Shown one piece after another: positions 9,316 through 18,594 of a DNA stretch of 38,034 nt. Origin of the DNA: Candidatus Hodarchaeota archaeon (GTDB lineage Archaea; Asgardarchaeota; Heimdallarchaeia; Hodarchaeales; Hodarchaeaceae); assembly GCA_016840035.1 (NCBI GenBank), contig JAEOTC010000062.1:1-38034 (forward strand), written 5' to 3'. The position numbers and the translations under genes were made by a program. A model generated the notes under the pieces. The model ran no database searches, was not told the origin of the DNA, and was given only the letters and a program-made list of their open reading frames with translations. Every line of letters begins with the position of its first letter. The stretch's first letter is position 1.

Positions 9316-10290
9316 TTGACGAGAGATCAAATCGATAAAAAAGTAAAATTTATTGGTGGGGTTACAATTGGAATCCTCTTTTTAGCAAGCCTTCTTGCAG
9401 GATATTTCTTCTTATCATTTAAACAGATTGGATATAATGAATTTGGTTTAAATCAAGATACAATAAGTCAAAGGATTGAAGAAAAGGTATATGAAAAAGG
9501 ATTGTATCATGTTGGAATATTTCATCGATTCATAAAATTTCCAAAAACAGTTCAGAAAATTGAATTTTTTAATACCTTGGGAAGTTCAGGAGATCCATTA
9601 GGTCCATTAAATTCACGGACGCAAGATGGGTTATTGATACATATCCAGTTAGCATTTCACTATCGTCTTCAGAAGAATGATATCCTGAATTTATATGGTA
9701 CATTCGGTTTAGACTATGAAGATCGGTTTGTAGGCCAAGCACGGACTACATTACGAGATGTAGTCAGTTTCTATTCAGCTATCGAGTTCTTTACTAATCG
9801 AACAATAATTGCGGAAACGATGGAGATTGACCTCAATACTGACTTACAGGATATGTATGTAGATGTTGTATTTTTTCAGATGCGTGAAATAGATCTCCCT
9901 GATGAGTTTGAAGAAGCCTTGAAACAAGTACAAATAGCCCAGCAGCAATATCAGATCGCTCTTTATGAACAGGAAGCAGCAATTGTACGTGCTCAAACAG
10001 CCATAATCGAAGCCCAAGCTCAAGCAAATATCACTGTTCTTACCGCTGAAGCCGATGCAGAAGCGTATCTTATCTCTATAGACGCACAAGCCCAAGCAGT
10101 AAATATTACTTTGACAGCCGAAAAACTTGCATATTATGCTATGGGACAGCAACTTAATTTAACTTCAAGCGAGCTTCTAGCTTTATTGTGGGTTATGGCC
10201 GTTCGAGATCACGATTCATCGCTCCTTATAATTGGTGCAGATACCCCAATTTTGATTGAAAACGAATTAAATACTACAAAAAGTCTTTAA
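9316..10290 (+). CDS. SPFH/prohibitin-like membrane protein
   Basis: Membrane-anchored scaffold protein. One N-terminal membrane helix (about 14-35) is followed by an SPFH/Band 7 domain (about 40-205; FNTLGSSG, RTQDGLLIHIQLAFHYRL, FVGQARTTLRDVVSF, MYVDVVFFQMREIDLPDEF) and a long Ala/Gln/Glu-rich coiled coil (about 205-270; QIAQQQYQ, IIEAQAQANITVLTAEADAE) typical of prohibitins and stomatins. Such proteins form ring or cage assemblies on membranes and often regulate proteases or translocons. The start is a TTG: an in-frame stop lies 18 bases upstream, and no ATG occurs before the membrane helix. The next gene, 209 bases on in the same direction, is a SecY-family protein, so a functional link is possible (inference). 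No NfeD partner gene is adjacent. Confidence 0.88.
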   Translation: MTRDQIDKKVKFIGGVTIGILFLASLLAGYFFLSFKQIGYNEFGLNQDTISQRIEEKVYEKGLYHVGIFHRFIKFPKTVQKIEFFNTLGSSGDPLGPLNSRTQDGLLIHIQLAFHYRLQKNDILNLYGTFGLDYEDRFVGQARTTLRDVVSFYSAIEFFTNRTIIAETMEIDLNTDLQDMYVDVVFFQMREIDLPDEFEEALKQVQIAQQQYQIALYEQEAAIVRAQTAIIEAQAQANITVLTAEADAEAYLISIDAQAQAVNITLTAEKLAYYAMGQQLNLTSSELLALLWVMAVRDHDSSLLIIGADTPILIENELNTTKSL

Positions 10291-10404
10291 TTCTTCTTTC
10301 TTTTTTCCCAGATCACCTGGAGATTCAAGGGAATTTTTCAGCAAGTAGGGGGCTTTTTGCATTCAGGATCACAAATTTATTTTATCTAATTTCTGGGATG
10401 TTGA

Positions 10405-10415
10405 ACTTTATATTC
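10405..10415 (+). promoter_or_regulatory. Possible TATA box of the SecY-like gene
   Basis: ACTTTATATTC lies about 85-95 bases before the ATG at 10500, in the 209-base gap after the SPFH gene. T-rich stretches (about 10290-10308) earlier in the gap could end the SPFH transcript, so the two genes may be transcribed separately. Confidence 0.3.
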
Positions 10416-10499
10416 TGATGTGCATGTACAATATTTTAAATTGCATAGGTTGGTTTTCAGGTTCTTCGGTCAGAATATTTGAATAAGGATACGTAATTC

Positions 10500-11987
10500 A
10501 TGACTAAATTTCTTCATTTCTTTGCCCCCTTAATCTCAAGGATACCTGAGGTTAACACCCCATCCAAAGAGCAATCTTTTGGTAAGAAACTCGGATTAAC
10601 TCTAGCTGTTTTCCTGATTTTTAATTTACTCACACTTCTTCCAGTGGTTTATGAGGATCGTGATCCATATAGATTTTTTCGGACTTTCACAAGTTTTCCT
10701 CAATTTAATCTAGCGGTACTAGGGGTTCTCTCGATGATACTTGCAGGATTGACTTTGCTTTCATTCCAAGGACTAAAAATAATCAATATCGAATGGAATA
10801 ATCAAGAAGATCGCTACCTCTACAATGGAACTCTAAAAGTTCTTAGTTTGATATTTACAGTTATCGGTGCCTTATTACTAATAATTACAGGATTTTTTGG
10901 TGAGTATCTCCTTCTTGGGGATATGGTTTCAATATTTATACAACTGGGATTTGCTGGAGTGCTAATTGTCTATCTTGATGAAACGCTTAAGAAAGGATGG
11001 GGCTTTGGCTCGGGTCTTTCTTTATTTATAGGAAGTGTTGCGCTTAGTGAGATTACAGCGGGATTATTCTCTGTCCAAAGGATAAATGAAGGATCACCTC
11101 GTACTATTTCATTTGAAGGACTTGTTCCTGCGTTCCTTAATTGGATCCATAAAGAAGGGTTGAATAATGCTTTTAATAAATTGTTTATAAGATATAGCAC
11201 AAATTCTCTTGATTATTTGAAGCTACCTAACCTTTCTATTCTTTCATTGCTTCTCACAGTTCTCGTTGCCAGTCTAGTGATTATTCTTGAATTTAAACGT
11301 CCAAAAATTACATTTCATAACGAAATCCAAAGAGAATCTTACCTAACGCCCTTAATTCCTCTTCTCTTAGTCACCTTTGTGCTTATGATAATTCGATTTG
11401 CCTTGCAATTTACAATTTCTGTTTTTGGAATAAGAGGAGGGGCTTTCATAGGGATGTATGAATTTGATCCTCATTCGGGAAGGTACATTCTAACAGGAGG
11501 CCTCCTCTCTTTTCTGCTTCCCCCTCATTCAGTGATCATAGACATTCTAAAAAATCCTCTGATGACCTTAATAAGAGTATTAACTTTTTCCTACGTTTTT
11601 CTCTTTACATTTATGAAAATCACAAATGTCATGTTTAAACAAATGGGTTTTAAATCCACTAATGAAAACACGGTCCTTCTCAAAACTCGCTGGACAATTA
11701 TTGCTGTTATCGCGGTTTGTGCGGAGATTTTCAACCCTTGGGGGATAGGATTTCTGATGGTTCCTTTAACACTAATTTTAATCGAGTATTATAGATTATT
11801 TGTTGAGAGCGAATCAGCTCTATTCGTAAATTTTGACATTAGTCTTGTGAGGCATAAGTACTCTCATACTTCCGATATCCCTTACATAAGAGGATTCCAT
11901 TTTTGGATCATGGTAGGTCTAATTAGTATAGGGATGTTCTTACTCCGCTTCGTCTTATTTACCTCTGAGATTCGGAGAACCTTTTAA
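10500..11987 (+). CDS. Divergent SecY/Sec61-alpha family protein
   Basis: A 495-residue polytopic membrane protein that aligns with the archaeal translocon pore along its length. Visible matches: LISRIPEV (11-18) like the SecY N-terminus; the stretch GLKIINIEWNNQEDRYLYNG (91-110) like the SecY block after TM2; YLDETLKKGWGFGSGLSLFI (158-177), the SecY signature. Compared with true SecY, the plug/TM2 segment reads FNLAVLGVLSMI instead of the usual LGIGPI, cytosolic loops are altered, and after the TM10 equivalent (WGIGFLMVPLTLILIEYYRL) there is an added stretch with one more membrane helix (about 466-488). There are no ribosomal protein genes around it, unlike the normal secY operon, so I infer a paralogue. 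It may translocate or insert a subset of proteins, perhaps with the SPFH neighbour. Confidence 0.8.
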   Translation: MTKFLHFFAPLISRIPEVNTPSKEQSFGKKLGLTLAVFLIFNLLTLLPVVYEDRDPYRFFRTFTSFPQFNLAVLGVLSMILAGLTLLSFQGLKIINIEWNNQEDRYLYNGTLKVLSLIFTVIGALLLIITGFFGEYLLLGDMVSIFIQLGFAGVLIVYLDETLKKGWGFGSGLSLFIGSVALSEITAGLFSVQRINEGSPRTISFEGLVPAFLNWIHKEGLNNAFNKLFIRYSTNSLDYLKLPNLSILSLLLTVLVASLVIILEFKRPKITFHNEIQRESYLTPLIPLLLVTFVLMIIRFALQFTISVFGIRGGAFIGMYEFDPHSGRYILTGGLLSFLLPPHSVIIDILKNPLMTLIRVLTFSYVFLFTFMKITNVMFKQMGFKSTNENTVLLKTRWTIIAVIAVCAEIFNPWGIGFLMVPLTLILIEYYRLFVESESALFVNFDISLVRHKYSHTSDIPYIRGFHFWIMVGLISIGMFLLRFVLFTSEIRRTF

Positions 11988-12134
11988 TTTCGTTCTAGAG
12001 GGAAAAAAGTATCCTCCAGTTCTTAAACTCCCTTTTTTTCCTATTTGCATTGAATATCGACACATTGTCGTTAGTAATATTCTTATACTTATTTCTCCCA
12101 AGTATGAGATAATCATTATTGTGGATGGTATGCA

Positions 12135-12473
12135 ATGAGAAAGCAATTGTTTGTTTTATTTAATTATAACAAAGGAATATTCACCCATATCCTACTAAAT
12201 GTATTAGATTTAGCAGAAAAAGGCTATCAAGTGGGTGTAATCTTCGAGAGTGAGGCCTGCAAATTCATTACAGACTTTGAAGATAAAGGATACGATAAGT
12301 TTGAACAACTAAAAGAAAAAAACCTAGTTTACGCAGTATGCGAGGTATGTGCCAAGTCCATGAAAGCCCTCGAAAGTGCTCAACGACAGGGATTGCCAAT
12401 AAATGGTAATTTGTCTGGTCATCCCCCATTACGAAATTGGATTAAGCTTGATTATGATGTGATGCTAATATAA
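12135..12473 (+). CDS. DsrE-like small cytoplasmic protein
   Basis: The 112-residue product shows the DsrE/F-like fold pattern: an N-terminal strand (KQLFVLFNY), the helix-strand unit EKGYQVGVIFES, the segment VYAVCEVCAKSMKAL with Cys69 and Cys72, and a C-terminal GNLSGHPPLRNWI block. Family members take part in sulfur transfer or are of unknown function; the conserved cysteine in the VCxxC segment would be the reactive residue. It lies 96 bases before tldD in the same direction, so co-transcription is possible. No other sulfur-relay genes are visible nearby. Confidence 0.75.
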   Translation: MRKQLFVLFNYNKGIFTHILLNVLDLAEKGYQVGVIFESEACKFITDFEDKGYDKFEQLKEKNLVYAVCEVCAKSMKALESAQRQGLPINGNLSGHPPLRNWIKLDYDVMLI

Positions 12474-12569
12474 TGAATTGAGGAATAAAATTGAGGTAAA
12501 AGAAACTGAATTAAATCAAAAAGATTCATCTTGCTATCACCTTACGAAGCATGTAATTGAACTTAAGAG

Positions 12570-13991
12570 ATGAAAGTTGTGACAGAATACGCTGATTTAG
12601 CAGATTTCGGGATGGAATACGCCCGTAACCAAGGGGCGGATTATTCGGAAGCCAGATTAATCGATGGGCAACGAGTTGCTTTTATTTTACAAAATGGTAA
12701 TTTAATATCTGGATCGGAACTCCCTTGGAAGGGAATCGGATTCAGAGTGCTGTGTAACGGTGGATTATCATTTGTTTCTGTAGATAATCTTACTAAGAAA
12801 GCTATTAAGAGTGCTATTAATTCTAGTGTGAAAATGGCAAAGAATTCGAACCCTAAGGAAAAGATTGATTTTGGTGAACCAGTCTCTAATGTAGCAAAAT
12901 GGGAAGTTCCTACAAAGGAGAATTTGAGGGATGTAACCAGCGAAACAATGATCAAAAAATTGCAGGAAATGGATCAAGTAGCCGAAGATGCGGGAATTAA
13001 TACCCGTGCTTGTATTTTTGAATCTCAAAGTCTAACAAAATATTTAGTCACATCTGAAGGAACAAAAATTGAGTCTGATCTATCCCTACTAAAACTCTAT
13101 GGAATTTTGACCGCTAAAGGTATTCTAGACTCCGAACAACGGTTTGTTGACCTCACTCGCAGCACAGGTTGGGAAGGAACGAAAACTTGGGTAGATGAAT
13201 ACGAGAATGAGTGTAAACGAATAGTCAAAGTTTCAGCTCAAGCAGATTATAAATTATCAGGAAAAGTCGATTTTGTTGTTGGGCCTGAAGTAGTGGGGAT
13301 TATTTGCCATGAAAACGCAGGACATCCCTCAGAAGGAGATAGAATCATGGGAAGAGAAGGTGCTCAAGCAGGAGAGTCATTTTGGCGGGATTTAACCCTT
13401 GGAGAATCACGTGTGGGATCAAACCACGTTACCATTCTTGAAGATCCAACTATTCCAGGTACGGGAGGATATTATCTATATGATGATGAAGGTGTTAAAG
13501 CTCGTGAACGTGTTCTCATTAAAGAAGGTATAATCACAGAACCTCTCTTGAATCGTGAATTCGGAGTTAAGTTTGGGATGGGTTCTAATGGATCCTCCCG
13601 ATCTTCAGATTTTAATCGTGAACCGATAATTCGAATGGCTAATACATACATGAAACCAGGTGATTTTCCCCTTGATGAATTAGTTGAAGATGTAAAACAC
13701 GGAATCTACATGCTCTCCTTCACTGAATGGAATATTGATGATCGAAGATATCAATCGAAATATGTAGGGTTTGAATGTTATGAAATCAAGGATGGAGAGA
13801 TTACTGACAAGATGGTCAGAAGGCCCGTAATGGAATTAACTTCTATTGGATTGTTTTCCTCCATTGATGGAGTTACTAAAGATCTCAAATTTGATTTCCC
13901 AGGAGTTTGTGGTAAATCAGACCCAGGACAAGGAGTTCCTGTTTATGCAGGTGGTGGATCGATTAGAATGCGAGGTATTAGACTAGGTTAA
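12570..13991 (+). CDS. tldD: TldD-like metalloprotease subunit
   Basis: Catalytic half of the TldD/TldE heterodimer, a cytosolic zinc protease that degrades unfolded short peptides and, in bacteria, matures some modified peptides. The 473-residue protein has the expected HExxxH motif in ICHENAGHPSEGD (His247, Glu248, His252), and a C-terminal Cys (about 447, GVCGKSDPGQG) that fits the third zinc ligand. N-terminal and central beta-rich regions match the family length. The partner gene starts 10 bases after its stop. No peptide precursor or RiPP gene is visible, which favours a general proteolysis role. Confidence 0.95.
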   Translation: MKVVTEYADLADFGMEYARNQGADYSEARLIDGQRVAFILQNGNLISGSELPWKGIGFRVLCNGGLSFVSVDNLTKKAIKSAINSSVKMAKNSNPKEKIDFGEPVSNVAKWEVPTKENLRDVTSETMIKKLQEMDQVAEDAGINTRACIFESQSLTKYLVTSEGTKIESDLSLLKLYGILTAKGILDSEQRFVDLTRSTGWEGTKTWVDEYENECKRIVKVSAQADYKLSGKVDFVVGPEVVGIICHENAGHPSEGDRIMGREGAQAGESFWRDLTLGESRVGSNHVTILEDPTIPGTGGYYLYDDEGVKARERVLIKEGIITEPLLNREFGVKFGMGSNGSSRSSDFNREPIIRMANTYMKPGDFPLDELVEDVKHGIYMLSFTEWNIDDRRYQSKYVGFECYEIKDGEITDKMVRRPVMELTSIGLFSSIDGVTKDLKFDFPGVCGKSDPGQGVPVYAGGGSIRMRGIRLG

Positions 13992-14001
13992 GGTGAAGAT
14001 T

Positions 14002-15381
14002 ATGAATGATGACATAAAATCACTTCTAGATTATGCTATTTCAGTCGGTCAACAGAATAATGTTGATTTTATACTCGGTTTAGGTTCCCAGTCGGTCAAT
14101 AATCAGATTCGGTTCTCTCAAAATAAAATCGATATAAACAAACAATGGCAATCTGATCGGATAGAATTAATGGTTGTTGTAGAGGGCAATCAGGTTGCTA
14201 TTGGATCATTTTCACCTAGAGATGAGGAATATATCAAGGATCGTGTGGAAGCTCAGATAAAATTTGCTCACAATATGACTCCAAGTCCCTTCTTTCAAGG
14301 TTTAGAAACCATTCGACACGATGTTTCTCCCTTAACAGGTCATTATGACTCAAAAATTGATGAATACAAAGAAAAAGCTCCTCAAATGATAAATACTTGT
14401 ATAGATAAAGCTGTGAATTCAGGTGCAAAACGTGTTGCGGGATCTTTCCTGTTCGGAAAGAATTCTTATTATCTTTCTAGTTCCGCCGGCCCTTCTGGAA
14501 GTTTCAAAAATACGTTTTACAATCTCACGGTTCGAGCCTTTCAAGATGAGTTAGATGCTTCTGGTCAAGGTTTGGCTTGTGGACGTATCCCTAATGGCGC
14601 AGAGAAGAAACTGACTGAAGCAGCTGGGAAAGCAGGTCGTTTTTCTAAAATGCATAGCAATGCCAAACAAGCTGAAGCAGGAAAATATGATATCATTATG
14701 AGTCCTGCTGTTGCTGCTAATGTTATTGGCACTATTGTTTCTGATGCGAATCCACTAATGATAATGATGGGTCGTAGTTCTTTAGGTGATAAGATGGGTG
14801 AAAGACTTGCGCCTGATTTTGTCAATGTTGTAGATAATGGCTTACAACCAGGAGGTCTGGCAACATCTCCCTTTGATATCGAGGGAACTCCACGATCTAG
14901 CACGTCTATTTTCACCGAAGGGGTGTTAAAAAGTTTTATTCACAACACTACTACAGGAAACATGTTTCAAGCTGAAAGTACAGGAAATGGAGCATTCATT
15001 AACTTTGGAATGGGTAGTAAGATAATGGCTCCTACTCCCACAAACGTAGTTTTTAATAATGGAGATCATTCCTTTGATGAGCTCTTAGAGACATCACGAA
15101 AAACCATTTATGTTACATGCAATTGGTATACACGATTTACTAGCAAGATATCAACGGAATACAGTACTATCCCTCGTGATGCAGCATTCATTGTTGAAAA
15201 TGGAGAATTATCGACACCGATAAAGAATTTCAGAATTAGTGATAAAATCCTAAATCATTTTGCCAATATTGATGCAATGGGTAACGATCGTGTTCAAGTT
15301 CAGTGGTGGGAGGTACGTGTACCCACTTGGCTTCCGACAATGCGGATTAAAGACTGTCGTGTAACAACCGCAACTCAATAA
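14002..15381 (+). CDS. tldE: TldE/PmbA protease subunit
   Basis: Non-catalytic partner of TldD. It shares the TldD fold (SSAGPSGSF near the middle; IIMSPAVAANVIGTIVSDA where TldD has HExxxH; the C-terminal RIKDCRVTTATQ) but lacks the HExxxH motif, as expected for TldE. I chose the ATG at 14002 (459 residues) because AGGTGA at 13991-13996 is a good Shine-Dalgarno five bases upstream; a GTG at 13993 would overlap that site. The Shine-Dalgarno begins at the last base of the tldD stop, so the two are translationally coupled. The stop codon lies in the left arm of a terminator hairpin. Confidence 0.93.
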   Translation: MNDDIKSLLDYAISVGQQNNVDFILGLGSQSVNNQIRFSQNKIDINKQWQSDRIELMVVVEGNQVAIGSFSPRDEEYIKDRVEAQIKFAHNMTPSPFFQGLETIRHDVSPLTGHYDSKIDEYKEKAPQMINTCIDKAVNSGAKRVAGSFLFGKNSYYLSSSAGPSGSFKNTFYNLTVRAFQDELDASGQGLACGRIPNGAEKKLTEAAGKAGRFSKMHSNAKQAEAGKYDIIMSPAVAANVIGTIVSDANPLMIMMGRSSLGDKMGERLAPDFVNVVDNGLQPGGLATSPFDIEGTPRSSTSIFTEGVLKSFIHNTTTGNMFQAESTGNGAFINFGMGSKIMAPTPTNVVFNNGDHSFDELLETSRKTIYVTCNWYTRFTSKISTEYSTIPRDAAFIVENGELSTPIKNFRISDKILNHFANIDAMGNDRVQVQWWEVRVPTWLPTMRIKDCRVTTATQ

Positions 15382-15398
15382 TCACTTATTGAGTTTTT
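15374..15398 (+). terminator. Hairpin terminator overlapping the tldE stop codon
   Basis: An 8-bp perfect stem (CTCAATAA / TTATTGAG, loop TCAC) is followed at once by TTTTT and then by more T-rich sequence. The TAA stop of tldE is in the left arm. It has the form of a bacterial intrinsic terminator, though the stem is AT-rich. Confidence 0.65.
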
Positions 15399-15506
15399 AC
15401 ATCTCTTTTTTCCTTTTTCTACCTTTTGGGAATTTTTTTTAATGTGAATGCACATTAAAACCACAAAGGATTTTCTACTACTCACACCTAATAATTTGGT
15501 GGAAAA

Positions 15507-15974
15507 ATGCCTGTATGTAAAAAATGTCGTAATTATGTCATGAGGTTTCCTTGTCCCCATTGTGGAAGCGATCTTTCCCTAACTGACCGAACAGAGCGTG
15601 ATATCCAACCAATCATACCCAAAGAATTACAAGGGAATTTTGAGGAACCACCTGCTCCCTCATACGTTGACGGAATCCCTGATCGTGACAGTATGGGACC
15701 TCCTCCGTCCAAAAAAGAGAAAAAACAGACTGAATCCCCAAGCTACTCTGCCCCTTCAGCATCAAGCTATTCTGGCTCTTCGAGTTCTCCTTCTCTGTCT
15801 GCAGATAGTGTATCAGACTCTTTTGTTCCAAATATGGACAATAGATTATCCATGATGGAAGCCACTATGAAATCCATACAGAATGAGCTTACAACATTAC
15901 TGAAGAGCCAAAAGGTTATAGAGAATATTCTAACAAGGATGAATTCTGAATTACTTAAATTGCGTAAAGAGTAA
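15507..15974 (+). CDS. Zinc-ribbon and coiled-coil protein
   Basis: The 155-residue protein opens with a compact zinc ribbon (VCKKC near residues 3-7, CPHCG at 16-20), continues with a low-complexity Pro/Ser/Lys linker (about 50-105; PPPSKKEKKQTESPSYS, then Ser-rich), and ends with a predicted coiled-coil helix (about 110-155; MMEATMKSIQNELTTLL, LTRMNSELLKLRKE). GGTGG seven bases upstream supports the start. The design resembles adaptor proteins that combine metal-ribbon binding with oligomerisation, but I do not recognise the family. It ends five bases before the convergent methylase gene. Confidence 0.75.
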   Translation: MPVCKKCRNYVMRFPCPHCGSDLSLTDRTERDIQPIIPKELQGNFEEPPAPSYVDGIPDRDSMGPPPSKKEKKQTESPSYSAPSASSYSGSSSSPSLSADSVSDSFVPNMDNRLSMMEATMKSIQNELTTLLKSQKVIENILTRMNSELLKLRKE

Positions 15975-15978
15975 ATCT

Positions 15979-18594
15979 CTAAACTTGAAGGAAACTACTC
16001 ACAAGTAGTCCCTCTAGGAGCTGTTTTTCTTGATTATGGGGAGGTAAGCATTCTGCCACAGCTTGACAAAATGGTCCAAAGGTACTACTTATCGAATCCT
16101 CTGTTGAATCCAAAAGCTGAGTCAATGTTTTCTTGTCATTTGACTTCCAGGCAAGAATTGCTCTATGCATCAGATCAATCAAGTGAGAATTTTCCGTATG
16201 AAATTCTGTCCTCTGCAATGCTGACTTAATAGTTACTTTAGATCCTTCAATTTTAACAAAACCATCATCTTTCGAATAATGTTTTAAATCAATACCGTAA
16301 GCTTGGGCGAGGACTTGAACTTCTCCATATTCTACAGTTGACTCTCCATAAGTCCATCGGTAGGCAAGATAAAATTGCCCTGTTTCATCAATCTTTGCAC
16401 TTGGAGGAATATCAGTCAAAATTTGAAACAAAAAGCTAGTGGAGGTTTTTCTGATATGAGATAATTGCTCTGATATAGAGACTTTTTCTCCAGAATATTT
16501 CAAAATAGTCTTATACTGACTAAATATTTCCATACCTGGACCGATAGCTGAGATAAAAAAGTCCCCTCCACGAACACCATCAGACCAGAATCGCTTCAAC
16601 CGAGTTTTAATATTATTTTCAGCCTCAGCTGCGATTTTTCGAAAGTAGCCATCTGATTTTTGTCTTCCTTTCCGACATACCAGATAGATCGAGGAGGCTA
16701 ACGCAGCGGAGGTTCTCGCTCTTAGCCTAGTTTTCATCTCTGTGTTAATAGGCCACGAAGAAGTGATTGTAAATCCCGCATCTATAAGTGCACCCAGCAT
16801 AGTTTCCCAACCCTTTGTCGATTTATGTGCGTAAACGAATAGAGCAATTCCATCTGGGGAAAGAACTCGGTAGATTTCATTGAATGCCTTTGCAAGTTCA
16901 TTTTCAAAGAAAGCTTTTGGATTCTCTTGACGACCTTTATTAGCTACAATCTCCAGCGTCTTTGGAGTCAAGGGAGTCGAAAACAATTTAGGATGAATTT
17001 CTCCTATGGCTCGTTTAAACCAGACATAGAAAAAATCTGAGAGATCAGCGTAAGGAACATTATCATAATAGGGAGGATCAGTTATAACTGCATCAAAAAA
17101 ATTATCAGGGAAATCTAAATTGGTCGCGGAGGCTTGATTGATACTTGCTTTGGTGCTAGCTTTCCAAGAATTATTTTGTAAATATCGAATTACCCATTCA
17201 GTTTGTTTCGACCAATCACCGTTTGCTCCAGAAAATACATTTAATTCCACATAATCCCATGCCATGGGAAGGGCGGTACGACCGAAAACATGTTCAATTT
17301 TTTCCCCATAGGCATTGTAAAATACTAGATTCGAACATTTGTCAGCTAATCGTCCAAGTATTATAGTCAGATAGGTAATTATGATTTTACTCAAATTATC
17401 ATTATCTATTGTAGAATTGGGATTGGCTTTCTTTAACCATTGGTGAATAGAAGCAGAGCTGGACTTAATTTCTTTTAGAAAATATGCTAGGGCAAGTAAT
17501 TGCCTTTCATTAAACAAGTCTTTCCATTTTATGAGGCCATAATTCTGAACACTGAATCCCAGTGTCCCTATTGGTGGTAATAGCTCATCTGGAATATATT
17601 CTGAAAAATTATTGTCATTCACAATAGTATCCTGAAGAAAGGATCCTGCTGAGTTGTAAATATCAATATCATGAGTCGTTGCGGGACGATAGATTTTATT
17701 AGCTTTCGTTGGATGACGAAGGATTACAATTGTCATGAACTGGTTAATTTTGTCTTCTTTAGCGTACTCTCGAATTGTGTTTGAAGAGATAACTTGTTGA
17801 CAAAAAAGACAACGGGCATTTGCTCTAGAAATCGTCCCCTCTGAGGGATTAAAATCAATCTCATCATTTTCTTGGATAATAAATGAAAGTGGGTTATTTG
17901 AATCAGAAGTAATTACCGGTTTGTAGGCAATTCGACGTTTTTTTGTACGAGCTAACCAAAAATGTTTGATTAGAGGAATTTTATGTCCACAGTTTGGATT
18001 TGCACAAGGAACTGTCCGAGCCCACAAATAGCCAATCGGGATATTTCCATTCTCGTCAGGAGGATAAAATTTTCCCAATTTAATTTTCACTCGATTTTGG
18101 ATTTGTTCAGCCCAATAGGAGACGTAATCTGATAATTCAGACATTCCAAGATGTTGAGGCCATTCCAACGTTGCTTTAGAAATTAAAACAGCTACTGGGT
18201 TCAAATCGGATGCGTAAGTTTCACAGCCTAATCTGAGAGCTTCAAGGGGTATCGAACCTCCACCCGAAAAAGGATCTAAAACTTTTGGGGGAGATTTTTG
18301 CCATTGAGCTCTAATTTTTTCTCTTCCTCTGCTGATAATTGAACTATTTAGAACTTTTATTTCATTCCAAGGGGAAATATCAGAAATTAAGTCAAGTAAT
18401 TCTTCTCGCTCCGAATCTGATGTAGGTAATTCCAATAAGGATGCTAGAATGGTTGCTCTAGAACTAGCGAGAGGACGACGAGCCCACCAGAGGTGTAAAG
18501 TGCTTGGATGACCATGTCTTACACTTTTTTCATGTCTCGAAGCATTTGAAATCTCCAACAATGGAAGATTCCATTCAATCATTCGCCTATCCAA
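15979..18594 (-). CDS. DUF1156 DNA methylase with Zn ribbon (COG1743-like)
   Basis: A large predicted adenine-specific DNA methyltransferase, 871 residues. The DUF1156 start is clear (MIEWNLPLLEISNASRHEKS, RHGHPSTLHLWWARRPL), followed by the SAM-binding motif DPFSGGGSIPLEAL (107-120), a zinc ribbon (Cys197/Cys202 and Cys262/Cys265), and the catalytic DPPYYDNV (506-513). The first codon is TTG at 18594, which keeps the conserved DRR; ATG at 18582 is possible. Relatives often stand beside DUF499/DUF1998-type ATPases or helicases in defence loci; here none is present and no nuclease is visible, so it is an orphan. The gene faces the zinc-ribbon protein gene and was perhaps acquired by transfer. 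Confidence 0.9.
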   Translation of the reverse strand: MDRRMIEWNLPLLEISNASRHEKSVRHGHPSTLHLWWARRPLASSRATILASLLELPTSDSEREELLDLISDISPWNEIKVLNSSIISRGREKIRAQWQKSPPKVLDPFSGGGSIPLEALRLGCETYASDLNPVAVLISKATLEWPQHLGMSELSDYVSYWAEQIQNRVKIKLGKFYPPDENGNIPIGYLWARTVPCANPNCGHKIPLIKHFWLARTKKRRIAYKPVITSDSNNPLSFIIQENDEIDFNPSEGTISRANARCLFCQQVISSNTIREYAKEDKINQFMTIVILRHPTKANKIYRPATTHDIDIYNSAGSFLQDTIVNDNNFSEYIPDELLPPIGTLGFSVQNYGLIKWKDLFNERQLLALAYFLKEIKSSSASIHQWLKKANPNSTIDNDNLSKIIITYLTIILGRLADKCSNLVFYNAYGEKIEHVFGRTALPMAWDYVELNVFSGANGDWSKQTEWVIRYLQNNSWKASTKASINQASATNLDFPDNFFDAVITDPPYYDNVPYADLSDFFYVWFKRAIGEIHPKLFSTPLTPKTLEIVANKGRQENPKAFFENELAKAFNEIYRVLSPDGIALFVYAHKSTKGWETMLGALIDAGFTITSSWPINTEMKTRLRARTSAALASSIYLVCRKGRQKSDGYFRKIAAEAENNIKTRLKRFWSDGVRGGDFFISAIGPGMEIFSQYKTILKYSGEKVSISEQLSHIRKTSTSFLFQILTDIPPSAKIDETGQFYLAYRWTYGESTVEYGEVQVLAQAYGIDLKHYSKDDGFVKIEGSKVTIKSALQRTEFHTENSHLIDLMHRAILAWKSNDKKTLTQLLDSTEDSISSTFGPFCQAVAECLPPHNQEKQLLEGLLVSSFLQV

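Noticed and set aside
12005..12040. Possible GAGG/CCTC stem with a T-run after the SecY-like gene
   Set aside because: The stem is only four pairs and the T-run is distant; it may be a simple T-rich archaeal terminator.
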